Positions 33,949 to 47,660 of a DNA stretch of 64,000 bases are shown piece by piece (position 1 is the stretch's first letter; the number at the start of each line of letters is the position of its first letter). Made by a program: the position numbers and the translations under genes. Below the pieces are notes generated by a model. The model was not told the origin of the DNA. It searched no databases and worked only from the letters and a program-made list of their open reading frames with translations. Source of the stretch: Haemaphysalis longicornis (lineage: Eukaryota > Arthropoda > Arachnida > Ixodida > Ixodidae); the NCBI GenBank assembly GCA_013339765.2, contig CM023449.1, positions 208,028,794 through 208,092,793 on the forward strand. Direction: 5' to 3'.

Positions 33949-34078
33949 GTAATCGATTACTTTTTGGTCGTTAATTCAGCAATGTAAAGGACTGCTTATC
34001 GCGGTAATTTCGGAGAAAAGTAACTCATTTCTTCCCAAATTACGTGAGAACGGTGGTTTGAGGTAGTTGGTGCATACT

Positions 34079-34264
34079 AACTGAAATTAAAAACAGCGCA
34101 AAAAGACGGGACAAGGAACGGCGACACACGGCGCTGACTATATACCTTCTCGCCTTCTTCCTTGGGTATATTTAGCAAGCCGCGGAATAAACCAACCAAT
34201 TGCTATCAGCGCCGTGTGTCGTCGTTTCTTGTCCCGTCTTTTTGCGCTGTTTTGCATTTCAGTT
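34079..34264. repeat. Fold-back element 2
   Basis: Arms of about 60 bases at 34079-34138 and 34206-34264 are imperfect inverted repeats around a 67-base middle. The outer ends read AACTGAAAT and the inner ends GGCGCTGA; the arms include CAGCGCAAAAAGACGGGACA. The inner arm sequence is related to fold-back element 1. Confidence 0.85.
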
Positions 34265-34269
34265 CACAA

Positions 34270-36547
<2,278 letters not shown>

Positions 36548-36969
36548 CTAGCAAACACATCTCCGAATAACCAGCAGTGGTGGTAGGTTCACACGTGTCA
36601 CCAACGTGATTGTCTTACTAGCCAGTGGACACCCCATGGGTCAGACGCAAAAGAGAAAGCGTTGGCCGCCTGTTCCTTGACCTTCGAGCCGGAAACGAGG
36701 TGTCCTAGAGAGCCTTAAAGATAGCTCAGGATTAAAACCCACGCGCACGGTGGCAGCGAGCGGCGTAAGAAGAAAAAAAAAACTTAATTCTTTCAACGCC
36801 GGAAGAAATTCCGGAACACAACTCACGTCACTACAGGAAACTTGCGAAAACTTAGTGCTCACCAAGTATAGCGTTTCTGTACTTCACTCGACACATAACG
36901 TGACGTACAGACACTCCCTTACAACCGTAATTTCATTGTCTGGACAGCAAGCGATTTCAACAGACCTAC

Positions 36970-36972
<3 letters not shown>

Positions 36973-37020
<48 letters not shown>

Positions 37021-37062
37021 GTCTCCTCTCTCTCTCTCTTCTCCTCTCATCTCTCTCTCTCG

Positions 37063-37108
<46 letters not shown>

Positions 37109-37118
37109 CTCTCTCTCG
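36973..37118. repeat. (CT)n microsatellite
   Basis: About 145 bases of CT with small interruptions such as CTTCTCGTCTCC near 37014-37027. The serine/leucine-repeat frames across it are artefacts. Confidence 0.98.
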
Positions 37119-37119
37119 A

Positions 37120-37654
37120 TTGTGTGCTAAAAGGTCCTCTTGTCAAAACTGACATAGCGCGCAAGAGGAAACGAGGCTTGCGATCACCATGCAAAAAAAA
37201 TAATAATAATAAGATGCTAAACAAATTTCAGGCAGCTTAAGACACGACAAACTCCCCCTCGCCACTACTGCAGGTTGCTGATTTCGGCTCTTGGCCACGT
37301 TTCCCTTGATTTCCAATCATCATGGTACTTCGTTGCCGCCACGTGTCGTAGCGAGCAGGCACCGCAATGTCACTTCACTGCAATGCACGGACGCGGTAGG
37401 AGAAAGCTGTCACGGCTCTTCATGTCTGCGTGGCAGGTTGTGCAACCGAGGCACTCCATACAGGACGCCCTTACTTTCTACCGGTACTTGCTTAATTGGT
37501 GAGCTTTAAAAAATCGTTCAGCTCCTCGGCGTGCGGTTCTAGGTACGCCCGCCATTTCGCGGCTTCAACAAGCACATGGTTGTTCCATCTGCATTACGCC
37601 GTAAACGCGTAGTTCAACAAAATCAGGACGAGAGGTTGCCAACGTTGTGTCTTT
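37120..37654. other. No supported feature
   Basis: Short overlapping frames only (37275-37502, 37291-37509). No repeat shared with the rest of the window was noticed. Confidence 0.4.
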
Positions 37655-38175
37655 TTTTAGATGCTACGCTGAGAGCATCTCTTGTCGGCGGCCCTGTCCT
37701 TCCTGCGTACTCCCATCGTCGGCGTCCGCACTCTTCCTCCGCTCACCCCTTCTCCTCTCCGATAGCGAACACTCTCTCGCGAGGGGCATTGGATTGTATT
37801 CGATTGGATTGGATTGGCTTGGCTTGGATTGGGATTGGATTGGATTAAAGTGGATTGTGTTGCGTCATAGCCGCGGCAGACGCACTGGCGCCGGCGCGTG
37901 CCCAGGTGAGAGCGAACACTCTCTCTCAACATCTGCGGGTGTGCGGCCCAGCGCGCTCTCACTCCGCCGGTGGGCGGCGCTGCGCGCGGTGCTGCGCATG
38001 TGCAGCACTCTCTCTCTCCGCGGATCTCCTCTCCTTCGGGCGCGCTGCGCATACAACTGGTGTGCCGCTCTCCGGCGGCCTTTCGGTCGACGGTTGCTCT
38101 CCGTTTGCGCTTGAACCCCCTCAGCGTCGCATCACACCAGGGTTCCCGCGAGGGGAGGTGGGCGTAATTTTTTTT
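37655..38175 (+). repeat. Repeat E, plus-oriented copy with GGATT array
   Basis: It contains a TCTCCGATAGCGAACACTCT-type block (37757), an imperfect GGATT/GGCTT array at 37788-37858, GCGTCATAGCCGCGGCAGAC at 37862-37881 and, at its right end, GGGTTCCCGCGAGGGGAGGT (38140-38159). The same blocks occur in reverse order and orientation at 47245-47660. It is GC- and CpG-rich with no convincing frame. The family is not recognised. Confidence 0.8.
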
Positions 38176-38250
38176 CAAAGGCAAGCAGAATCACGCCCGA
38201 TCCGTTTATTCCAACACCGCACGTGTCCCTTCGCGTTCGTATCGCTCTGC

Positions 38251-38287
<37 letters not shown>

Positions 38288-38288
38288 C
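38251..38288. repeat. (TA)n(TG)n compound microsatellite
   Basis: About 16 bases of AT followed by about 20 bases of GT. Confidence 0.97.
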
Positions 38289-38635
38289 TCCACAGACAGC
38301 AATATCTATTGTTCCCAATTGTTTACAAGCGCCTTATCTATAATGCGGTTTCGATGCTTGGTTCGTGCGTTTTTTTTTTTTTTTTACAAATACTGAGCTC
38401 TGTGCTGTATGGCAGATTAGTCCGACGCATGCGCTCGGCGTCTCAGGCTAGAACTGCGGGGTCCAGTTTGGGTTTTCTGTTTACGACACAAAATTTTCCG
38501 ACCAACTAGAGGCTAACAGCTTCGCTGTAAAAAAAAAAGGAGGAGGAGGGGGGGTACATGAAACGCTCCGGATTTCGTAGTGCGGCGCGGAGGTTCGAAT
38601 GAAGACCAACCCCAGCTTCAGCGTTCTAAATCTGC

Positions 38636-38705
38636 AGTACGAGTCGCGGGACCTCGATCCGCGCCTAGCCTACCATGACAGCATTGCGCCACGCTTAGAC
38701 TTCAC
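38636..38705 (-). other. tRNA-like fragment
   Basis: Minus-strand CGTGGCGCAATGCTGTCATGG is A-box-like and GCGGATCGAGGTCCCGCG is B-box-like, at roughly tRNA spacing. The acceptor stem does not close, so it is probably a SINE head. Confidence 0.4.
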
Positions 38706-38709
38706 ACGG

Positions 38710-40100
38710 AAAAAAAGACGCTTTGCGTGATGTGGCTGGCCGCGACATCAGATGACGTGACCGTTTGCGCAGAAAGTTGAGACAGCCGTCTCGTGAACCT
38801 GGCGTTAGGGGTAACAGCACGCTTGCACCGAGTACTAATCCTTATGGAGTGTACGCTGTGTAGCGCGCTGCTCTATCCCCGCGACGATGCACACGCCCCG
38901 TGCCCAGCAGTACTATTTTTTTAAGACGAACGTACATAAGGCTCTTAAAACCCGCTCCAGCGTTCCCCAGAGCTGAGCGTGCCTCAGCCTGGTGATTCAA
39001 TAGATCCCCCGCTTTCCATGGGAATCACGTGGAGAACGAAGATTTAACATGACACCGAGAGGTGGGACTGAAAGAAGAGAAAGGACGAAGATACTCCGCA
39101 TTTGTTCATTCGCGCAAATGGGCGTTCGAGGACTGCGAACTCTTGGAAGCGTCGTTTTTCACGGCCCAGGCGGCGTGCTCGCATAACCTCTTACTCTGTT
39201 CGAACAAGTTCTGAAAAGGAATCCCTTACTTTAAGCGCTCAAGTATGCTCCCGCGCTTGCGAAATGCACTTTAGAACGAAAAGAGACTGCCCGCAGCGAT
39301 GCCCGTGAATAGGGCTTAGCATACAATCAAGCGGTCGTTCAAAATTGGACGTTGCATGACGAAAGGCAGGCCAAAAAAAGACAGCGAACCGTTTTCATGT
39401 TGTAACTGGTGTATAGAGCTTACATCGGGACAGTCGAACTTCGGCGGCGAAAGGAAAAAAGTGATAGGCGACACGAGGCTTAAACGTACTACTTCCGTTT
39501 CACTGCGGAAAATGCGCGCTGTGCACCATTTTTGTACAGACGCAACCTCCTATTCAAATTTAACACAAAAATATGCATATTGTCGTTACATTCTAAGAAG
39601 TCGTAACACGAGTGGTGGACAGAAATACAAAAAAAAATCAGTAAAAACACGTGAAAACCAGGTTCTTTTTTTTTTTTTTTTTGAATAGCGGAAACCAATC
39701 TCGGGAAAGAAACGTAATTAATTCTCGAGGCCACTGTTATTGCATTTGTCGTCGCAAAGCGGGTTGGCGCGCTGGGTGTGGCAGAAAGGGGAAAAAAATC
39801 TCGGGCCACCTCCACTAACGTGAAACCCAGGGGACGGGGGAAGCATGCAGTGCATATGTAAGTGTATTCAAAGATTGTAAGTCTTTCCCTTGCCACGCGG
39901 CGCGCGCTGATTGGGCGCCGGTGGGAGGAGCAAACGCGCGCTTGCCGAGGCGGGGGCGCCCTCCCTTGCGTTGAACTGGATTTAAACAATTAAACGAGGG
40001 ACAGACTGGCCGTAACTTGCCTTCCTGTCCCACGCCAAAGCAAGCTAAGAATTATGCTTTACAAGAGAAAACCTGGCGTTTGAAACCAATTTACATATTT
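38710..40100. other. No supported gene
   Basis: T homopolymer at 39664-39682. Frames at 39356-39688 and 39489-39989 overlap antisense and carry no domain. Confidence 0.4.
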
Positions 40101-40104
40101 CCTG

Positions 40105-40230
40105 TTCGCCCGTGTGTTCGAGATTTCGGCGCACGTTAAAGATCCCCAGGTGGTCAAAATTAATCCGGGGGGCCCTCCACTACGGCGCGCCACATCCGCT
40201 GAGTGGCGTCGGCGCGTGAAACGCGAGAAT
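40105..40230 (+). mobile_element. Ruka-like SINE, 3' part
   Basis: Contains GAGATTTCGGCGCACGTTAA (40120), CCCCAGGTGGTCAAAATTAA (40143) and ACTACGGCGCGCC (40180). The tRNA head is missing. This copy is in the orientation opposite to the other three. Confidence 0.85.
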
Positions 40231-40399
40231 CAAGCAACATATTTCCGTTATTATTGCAATTAAATCGTGATTATTGCTGTATTTTAAATTAGATCAGATC
40301 ATCTTAGTTTATTTTCGCAAGGTTTTATTGATTATACACTTTTTGTTACCATCGTTTGACAACTTGATTTACCGTCACGACACGAGACGCCGACAGCCC

Positions 40400-40437
40400 G
40401 AGCCCCTAAGGTGCTTCGCCCCCAAAACCCCAACGGT
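40400..40437 (+). repeat. SINE-type 3' tail with stem-loop
   Basis: CCCCTAAGGTGCTTCGCCCC followed by CAAAACC. It corresponds to the tails at 16197-16222, 30785-30812 and 55405-55432. The stem here has one mismatch. Confidence 0.5.
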
Positions 40438-40604
40438 GCTCTGTGCTGCGGCGCACGCGCTCTTGCCGCGTTTCGCAGAACAGCGGGAAGCCCGACTGCG
40501 AGGCGTCGTGCTGCCTTTCAACACGCCGTTCGCTTAAACACTGTTCGCGCACCTAACTTCTTCGTTTCTCAAACAGCACAGAAGAACGCGAAACTCGCTG
40601 TTAG

Positions 40605-41022
40605 TTGAACGGCTCGTGAAGACAATATGCAACCTGGCTTTAATTTGAAAGAACTAGCCTTTGGTAAGGGACTCAGCTCCATTCCAGTTGCGAAAGACGT
40701 TAACATCAAAAACTTTTTAACTGATTGACTGAGGTTTAGCGCACCGACACTGCACAGGTCATGAGGCGCGCGCCGTAGTGGAGGGCTCCGGATTAATTTT
40801 AACCCCCTGGGGATCTTTAACGTGCGCCGAAATCTCGCGCACGCGGGCGTTTTCGCTTTTCGTCCCCACCAGGAAAGCAGCCCGGAATCGAACTCGCGTC
40901 CTCGGGCTCAGCAGCACAACGCCTTAGACACCACGGCAGGATCGAAAAACTACACTCCGTCACGACGCTACGACATGACGTATTTCGTAAAAACTTGTAC
41001 TTCGTCTTCCCGGCCCCTTAAA
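40605..41022. mobile_element. MITE-1 family copy carrying a nested Ruka SINE
   Basis: The left part (40605-40700) matches MITE-1 near 235-330 (GGCTCGTGAAGACAATATGC, then TTTGAAAGAACTAG and GGGACTCAGCTCC). The right end (40985-41022) matches 720-750 (ACTTGTACTTCGTCTTCCCG), finishing in TTAA at 41019-41022. A Ruka element occupies 40727-40942. Confidence 0.8.
40727..40942 (-). mobile_element. Ruka-like SINE, full length, nested in MITE-1 copy
   Basis: Head, body and tail are present. Landmarks on the plus strand are CCGGATTAATTTTAACCCCC, GGATCTTTAACGTGCGCCGA and TCGAACTCGCGTCCTCGGGC. AAAAACT at 40708-40714 and 40945-40951 is a likely short target-site duplication. Confidence 0.88.
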
Positions 41023-41029
41023 TGGATCA

Positions 41030-42760
41030 TGCAGACAAAACACAAGTTTGGTTCATTCGAACGATTTCCTCGTTAGGAAACATACGGACACCACTTCACG
41101 AACACTTCACTCAAATAAGCTACGCTACATAATTATGGAAAAAAAGGGAATGGCCATGTGGCCCACCAGATCCCTTCCCGCAAAAGAACCTATGAGGTCC
41201 TATGCCCGGCTGTGCGATTGGCTGAGGCCGGCAAGAGCGAACGCAAATTAGGCAGGGCTTATAAGCTTGCCGAACGAGCTATTTGCGCATACATTTCGGG
41301 CACATTCTTTTTATAGGAGTAAGAATTTAGGGGATGAACAATTAAAGTTACGAACTAACACGTAAACACCGAAGCAGTTAGTGCGGCACTTCGCCGGCTG
41401 ACACCGCTAACACAGCCGTCGGACGCGCTGGACTTGTCTGACACAACACTGACCAACTGACACAAGCGGCACGGTCGCTTACGTGACTATGTTTGTCGAG
41501 TAATAGCTGCAGTTTTAAGAAACGATCGGTATGAACCGTAATAAAAATACGGCAGGTGTAGAAGTCCGGCCAGAAGCAAAGTGCGAACACTGGCACTTCA
41601 GCAGTAGTGCAGCGCCACCTATGAAAGTGAGCGATAAACAAGATAATCAAACGGGCACCTGTGAGATGGGAGCAGCCCTGGTCAACAAACTATATTTAGT
41701 TTTCAAGCGCTGCTCTTAATACGTCATTGTCAACGCCATGAAACCACACGATTTAGGGGGAATTGAAATTTTGACTTAGGATGTTTAATGTCTAAGTGAA
41801 TAAAGCATCGTTCGCGGCGAGCAGGCGTTTAGGGCCCTATATAACACTAAATCTTTCCAATAAAACAAACTTGTATTTCGTCTTCACGGCCCCTTACGAA
41901 CATGGCTCTGCGTTGCAACTGCGCCTGTCCTCTGGATTTCCGTTACTCGTAACTGTTTCTCTAAAGAACATCTTTATTGCATTCACACAGGATAACGCGC
42001 CCTGACTTGTTCATTGATATTTTGAGCTTACAGCAACAGCGGCATCCCGGAGCACTTCCGGGAGCCCCACGGGCTTTCGTTATTACATCTACCTCGCCCG
42101 GTAACTTGATAGGCAGCGATTTTAATGAACATCCGAGAATTCCCCGAACTATTTTTTATGTGGGATCTCAATTTCCTAGCGCTACACAAGCAAGTTATAC
42201 CGGAGCCTTTTTTGACGTTACGCTCTGCGGCTGGCAAGGACCGCGCTGTCAGCAGCTGGATCCCACAAGGAACCTCGGGACGAGACGAATGACACCAATC
42301 TCTCCCTCATTTGGCTGCTGCTATAGCCGCACGAGTCGCAACGACTGGCGAAACCGCCGCATCATGTATACGAACGCATCCAAGATTCATGTTTCGATTT
42401 GCGCGCTGTCAGCTACATGGTCCCTGCACGCGGAAAGCAGCGCGTTACGGTGCGCGCCCAGGTTACCCGCAGGGGCTAACTGGGTTATTCGACGGAAGTG
42501 AAAACAGAACGGTCCAGTACAGGCTGCTGTGGAATAGGTCACCCGCAAAGTGCGTGCGACGTGTCAACCTCCGGCCCAGTAATGCGTATATACAGTTTGC
42601 GCGACGGAAGAATAATGACAAACCTTCGCGGCGGGTGTATGCAACCGGAGCACTATATACTGCGCTCTTCCACAGCGCGAAAGCGAGTGTTGGCTGCAGA
42701 AAAACTGCCCTGAAAATCTTTTTTTTTTTTGGTACAGTTAGTAATTCGATTAAAATTCTT
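41030..42760. other. Mostly unassigned; one MITE-1 right-end fragment
   Basis: Bases 41853-41895 read TTTCCAATAAAACAAACTTG then TATTTCGTCTTCACGGCCCC, matching the right end of MITE-1 near 704-746. Frames at 41977-42501 and 42311-42772 have no domain. Confidence 0.45.
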
Positions 42761-42766
42761 AGGATA

Positions 42767-43213
42767 CAGTAAAACCCCGTTAATTCGGATTTCACGGGAC
42801 CGGAGAGAATATCCGAATTAACTGAGTGTCCGAATTATCGCGAGTAAGGATCATGACTTAAAAGTTCTTTCAACGTCATCACTCTCTTACTTCTTTTTTT
42901 TTTTTTAGGTCAGTGATTGTCGTTCGCTTCGCGGGAGGTGATGTGTAAGGAAATCACCATTTTGCGAACTTCATGGAGGTGGTTCAGTCCGCGCACACAG
43001 TCCGGCAAAACCATGCACATTTCGCTCAACGCACATGTACACAAGCTCGTTCGTATCCCGTTCCGTCCTCGAAGCCTTTTAGCTTTGCCTTTGATTTCTG
43101 CTGCGAAGCGCGGCCGCGGCGGAATGCGCTGCTGTTTCTCCACCTGAACTCGGTGGGGAGTCCAAATCAACCGAATTGCGGCCGAACCTGTTCGAATTAA
43201 TGAGAGTTTTCAG
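42767..43213. mobile_element. pogo/Tigger-like non-autonomous transposon
   Basis: The left end CAGTAAAACCCCGTTAATTC is preceded by TA (42765-42766). The right end, inverted, reads CTGAAAACTCTCATTAATTC, a diverged partner. Inside the left end, CCGAATTAACTGAGTGTCCG (42812) is a sub-terminal repeat typical of this class. No transposase domain was recognised. Confidence 0.7.
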
Positions 43214-43429
43214 CGACTGTTGCGGGGCCTCCAGCTCCGTCTGATCGTGTCACCTGGATGCTAACGTGCAGTGAACGCAAATAACTGTCAATTTATCTGT
43301 TAACTGTCTGTTATCTGTCATCTGCTAACGATAACTGTTTTAGTGCTGGCCCGCATTACGTCATACTGCCCATATTACGTCACTGCAGTGCAAAATCTGA
43401 AACGTTTTGATGAGTTTCGCCCAGTCGAA

Positions 43430-43620
43430 AATGACGACAAGGAATATTTCTGTAGTTTGTCGTATTTTCGCGTGTCGTACTGTCGCCTTCTCGTATTCTT
43501 GTAGTGTCGTGATTCTGATGTTCTGTCGTGTGTCGTATTCCTGTCCTGATTTTGATGTTCCGTCGCGCTGAGTTCCTGTCTTGTCGTGGTCCTGATGCTC
43601 CATCAGTATCGAATGCTATT
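43430..43620 (+). repeat. TGTCGT-rich degenerate tandem repeat
   Basis: Blocks like GTCGTATTCCTGTCCTGATT and TTGATGTTCCGTCGC recur about three times with varied spacing between 43480 and 43605. It continues into the palindromic array at 43665-43795. Confidence 0.7.
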
Positions 43621-43664
43621 GCCAAGTGTGAAAAGTAGCGTACATAGCAGTTCTGTTGTGACTA

Positions 43665-43798
43665 CAGGAATGTTTGTCGTTGAGAAAACTGACTCTGTCG
43701 TTGCGACAGAAATGTGTGTCGTAACAACAGATGGCTTTGCCGTAACAGGGCCTTTGTTGTCACAACAAAGTTTTTTGTCGTACGACAGGAATTACTGT
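43665..43798. repeat. Array of ~21-bp self-complementary units
   Basis: Five to six units of 17-23 bases, each with its own dyad, for example CTGTCGTTGCGACAG (43697), TTTGTTGTCACAACAAAG (43752) and TTGTCGTACGACAGG (43774). The arms are similar between units while the centres differ. Confidence 0.7.
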
Positions 43799-43925
43799 TA
43801 GGTTTTCGCGGTATTCCTGTTGTGATTTTAGACTGGGCTGGAGTTCTTTTTTTCGGTTAAAAGGCGCCTTTCGTGGTTGCAAAAGAGTTACCAAAGGATA
43901 GTTCTGTCAAATTGAGCAGAGTTGA

Positions 43926-43949
43926 ATGTTGTCTTCATTGCCCCTTAAA
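43926..43949 (+). mobile_element. MITE-1 right-end fragment
   Basis: TTGTCTTCATTGCCCCTTAA corresponds to the right terminus of MITE-1 (731-750), including the TTAA. Confidence 0.5.
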
Positions 43950-44019
43950 CCGCGGCTGTTAAATGCAGTCCTCAAATGGAAATGGTGGCCGATCGAACAG
44001 CCTTTATGCCCCTATTTCG

Positions 44020-44280
44020 CTGTCTTTCGGTTTTGTTATTCTTTTTTTATACGAAAGTGTTTTATTCCGAGATTCACGAAGATTTCGATTACGTCACGCC
44101 AGTACAACGAAACAAGCGGCCTGTAAAGGGTGCACCCCTGCACACAGGGTGTTCTTGCGGGGAAGCAACTTTTGGTTGTTCGTTTTCGGGTTTTATATTT
44201 TAACACGAAAGTGTTTTATGCCGCGATACCCCAAGATTTCCCTGACGTCATATCCGTGACGGAAATGACGCCAGTACACC
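44020..44280 (+). repeat. Tandem repeat, two units of ~157 bp
   Basis: ACGAAAGTGTTTTAT occurs at 44051 and again at 44206, each followed by GCGATTC/GCGATAC-like sequence, AAGATTT, ACGTCA and GCCAGTAC. The second unit has an extra ATATCCGTGACGG segment. Confidence 0.75.
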
Positions 44281-44289
44281 TTTGCAGAA

Positions 44290-46004
44290 GCGACCCGCCA
44301 GCAGGACGTCGCTCGACAAGCACGCCCACAAGACAGCCGCCGACCCGCAAATGATGCTCATTTCGCTGCACATTTAACTTCGTGTTTTACCGATTCCTAT
44401 GACAGAGGAATCAACCACAGTTTGTTTTCTTCCTTCCGGATTGTTTTTTTTTTCGGGCATACATCGCAGGGCTCTTCTTTTTTGCCGTTCTTATTCTTTC
44501 CCCGTCCGGAAGTACCCCAAATACCCTTCCGCAGTCCCTACTCCATCATTCCATAATCCCTTTGCCTTTCGGTGTCTCGATGCCGCCATCTGCTCGTGTC
44601 CCGCCGACCCAATTTATATCAAGCAAACAGGCGCGCAGCGTCTCGCTTGCGTTTTTTCGGCCCGACAGGGGCGGGGGCGTGATATTTCCGGCCCCGACGC
44701 CCATTTGAATTAAGTCTCAGAACAGGCGGCTTTCCGTTTCCCCAAGCAGCCCACGGAAGTAATCCTCCAGAATTATACGAACTCAAAGGGTCCCTATAGT
44801 GTGACAAGCCCCAAGCGTGGGCATATATAAGCCGGCGGCAGCGGACCGCTATTTCATAAGGCGCAACCTCCATTACGCGGCACTCCACTTCAAAGCGGCT
44901 CGCTAAGTGGCGGCTGTCTTCGCGTATACGCGAATCCGTTGGCTGGCGTGAACGGACACTTTGTCCCAGACCGACGTGACTCAGCGGTTCGGGTGATCCC
45001 GCACCGGAAGCTTCACGACCTGCAAACACGCCGCACTTGGGTAAGAGCCCGCGGAGTGGGAAAAAAGTGACGGGTGCACCTAAGCTTTTCCTTGTGCATG
45101 CTGTGACAATGCATCCTTCTCGGTCGAGTTGTCAAGGCATGTGCGTGGATTGGTATGTTGACGTCGCTGCTAATGGCAATCGCGGAATCGGCCATGAGCC
45201 TCTAACGGCCGCTGTCATCGTCAGTGGCCACTTCACTTGACGTCGCAGCCAAATTGGGTGTGTTGACGTCGCAGCCGAATTGGAAGTTGTGAATTGGCCG
45301 CGAGCCTTTCACGACAGCGACCATATCGTTACTGGGCAATCCCCTCACGCAGGCTGGCGAACGATTCACCCAACTCTTACTGCCATAATTCTTTCGCGTT
45401 CAAAGCCCGTAAACAGGCTTAATAAGAGCCCAGTAGTTTTCTGTTCGTACCACAGCATATACGTCCGGAGTACGGCGCAGCTCTGTCGTACCACCTTTCC
45501 TTCACCCCCGCCATACATGTGCATCTCATTCCGCTGCGAAACGTACTCTGCCGTTAGCCTTGGACAAACTGGTCCTAGAGCATGCTCGTACGCAAAGTGT
45601 GCACCTTCTCCAAGACCGTCGCGCCTGACCAAACAAGTTGAAGCAACGAGGTGTAAGGAGCGGGGAAGAGTCAGCCTCAGAGAAAACACTGCCGCGTTCG
45701 GGGCTCAGCCCGGGGCACAAATCCCTCGGCGGCATTTCCTTCTCTTCCGAAGCGCGGTTCTACGCACAAACGCGTCCGCCTGGCCCGCGTGAGAAGCACG
45801 TTCGCGATCGCCCCCGAAACTCGAGCCCCAGAAATAAACCCGCGTCCCCCAAACGACCGCCGAGCCGGGTCGGTCGGCCCGTGACGGCCGGCACCTGTCG
45901 TCTGTCGGCCGGGCACGCGCGCCCGGATCGTTCACCTCCTCCGGCCTCCCGTTTCCTCCGGACGCGAGGCACCACCCACACAAGACAAGGCCCGTGAAGG
46001 GCCT
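44290..46004. other. CpG-rich stretch without a supported gene
   Basis: Near 45151, 45238 and 45263 a TTGACGTCGC-type block recurs, each with a TGACGTC core. A frame at 44619-45029 and GC-rich frames at 45638-45997 compete with antisense frames. TATATAAG lies at 44823-44830. Confidence 0.4.
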
Positions 46005-46206
46005 AACATGCAAGCGGGAAACGACGCGTTTCCGCTCGCGTTTTCCCTCTCTCTAAAGGCAGTTCTGGAAACCGGTCGGCGGCGGCGGTCAGGAACACGC
46101 ATGGAGGCTACAGAACCGATTTTGGAGAGGGAAAAAAAAAAAAAAAAAAACGCGTGCGGAAACGCGTCGCGCTCCGCAAATGTGTTTGGCCCTGGACTCG
46201 GCCGCG
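46005..46206 (+). repeat. Dispersed repeat B, copy 2
   Basis: Partner of 12900-13080, same orientation. An A run at 46132-46150 expands the block after GGAGAGGG. Confidence 0.6.
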
Positions 46207-47240
46207 GCCTCCCTCAGTCCGCTCTTTTTTCTCGCGCACGGCAACCGGCACAGCCCGCGTTTTCTAAAAGCGGTCCTCCTTTGAACGCCGACCGCTCAGA
46301 GAAGCAGGTCTTCGTGTTTTTCTTCGGCAGACTTCGCGCGGGTGCTAACGAGAATACGGAAAGAGGGGTCGGCCTAAGGGAGGCAAGTGGAAGATTATTT
46401 GTTCAGCGCGGCGAGCGCGCGTGTTTGTGCGCGCCCCTGACACCCGGCATTACGTCCTGCCATTGATCAAGAGTGGACGCCCAAAGCGTTCTTCCGCTCG
46501 CTCACTTGGCCGCGCTTTATCGGTTTTCAGCTTTCCTCGCTGGTTGTTCCTATTTTCTTTTTTTCGCCCCCGAGAGATGGGAGGGCCCGGTCGGAGTAAA
46601 AAAAAAAAAAAAAAAAAAGAACTGACGAGCGTTCCTCTGTCTCAGCTGGGCGGTGCTTTTCATATCGGGCAACCCATCCGTTCTCGGACCGCTATGTTGT
46701 TTTGTTCCTCGTTTGAAAGCGGCGGCGGGCAGAGTGAGAATGAATGAGGGCAATCACCAAGGGGCAAGAGGGAGAAAGGGCACGGCGACGACTCTAAACA
46801 GGACGACTACCGAAAAAGCTGCCGTGAAATACGTCGCAGGGAACGGACGTCCTGGAGCGACGAACCGCAAGCCGTGTAATCCTCGCCTATCCGCTCCATT
46901 GCGGCATTTTCAGATGTGCATGGCGGTACCATGGGCGCGCGCCAAAGTGAAACGTTTGGTGAAATGTCCCTGCCTCGCTACTTTTGAACTGCCATCAACC
47001 ACCACCCCCATCTCCCCCTGCAGAGCCTTTTGGTTTGAATCGCTGCTTCCCACGTAAAGGCGACTTCTAAGTTCGCAACGTGGAGGCACCGGCGCCTGTT
47101 ATAGCGAGACTGGGGCTTTTTTCTAGCCAAGTAACGCATGTCAATAATTTGTTCGCGTTACGAAGGAGCGACACCCGGGTAGATTGACGCCTCCTCTGGC
47201 CCTTCTAACCACCCTTTCTTCATCAATGCACGCTTATATA
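46207..47240. other. CpG-rich unassigned stretch
   Basis: A homopolymer of about 20 A at 46599-46618. No domain in any frame. Confidence 0.4.
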
Positions 47241-47660
47241 ACTAAAAAACTCCCACCTCCCCTCGCGGGAACCCCTGTGTAGATGCGACGCATAGGGGGT
47301 TCACGTTGCAGCGTTGGACAGCGGAGGAACGGCGCTGGAACGATGGAGCGGAGCGGCGCAGGCACCGGTTTTATAGCGCGCATAACGGTGAGGGGACGCG
47401 CCGGCGCCAGTGCGTCTACCGCGGCTATGACGCAACACAATCCAACACAATCCACTTTAATCCAATCCAAGCCAAGCCAAGCCAATCGAATCCAATCCAA
47501 TGCGCCTCGCGAGAGAGTGTTCGCTATCGGAGAGCAGAGGGGGTGAGCGGCGGAGAGCGCAGCTGGCGCGGCGAGGAGAATGGGAGAGGGGCGGACGCCG
47601 ACGACGCCGGATGCAGGGACAAGGCGAGTGAATGAGATGCAGTCGCATCTAAAAAGGCCG
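47241..47660 (-). repeat. Repeat E, minus-oriented copy
   Basis: Inverted partner of 37655-38175: CACCTCCCCTCGCGGGAACC (47252-47271), GTCTACCGCGGCTATGACGC (47413-47432), a TTGGATT array in complement at 47436-47501, and GAGAGTGTTCGCTATCGGAG (47512-47531) appear in mirrored order. Confidence 0.8.

Noticed and set aside
36750..37224. Ser/Leu-repeat and Arg/Glu-repeat frames
   Set aside because: Translation of the CT microsatellite in both directions.
43665..43798. CRISPR-like array
   Set aside because: Units are contiguous and self-complementary with no unique spacers, and the genome is eukaryotic.
45151..45290. TTGACGTCGC repeats as a bound regulatory array
   Set aside because: Only three loosely spaced copies with no adjacent gene; not enough to call regulation.
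45638..45997. GC-rich open frames on both strands
   Set aside because: Four overlapping frames with arginine/proline-rich products and no motif; a composition effect.
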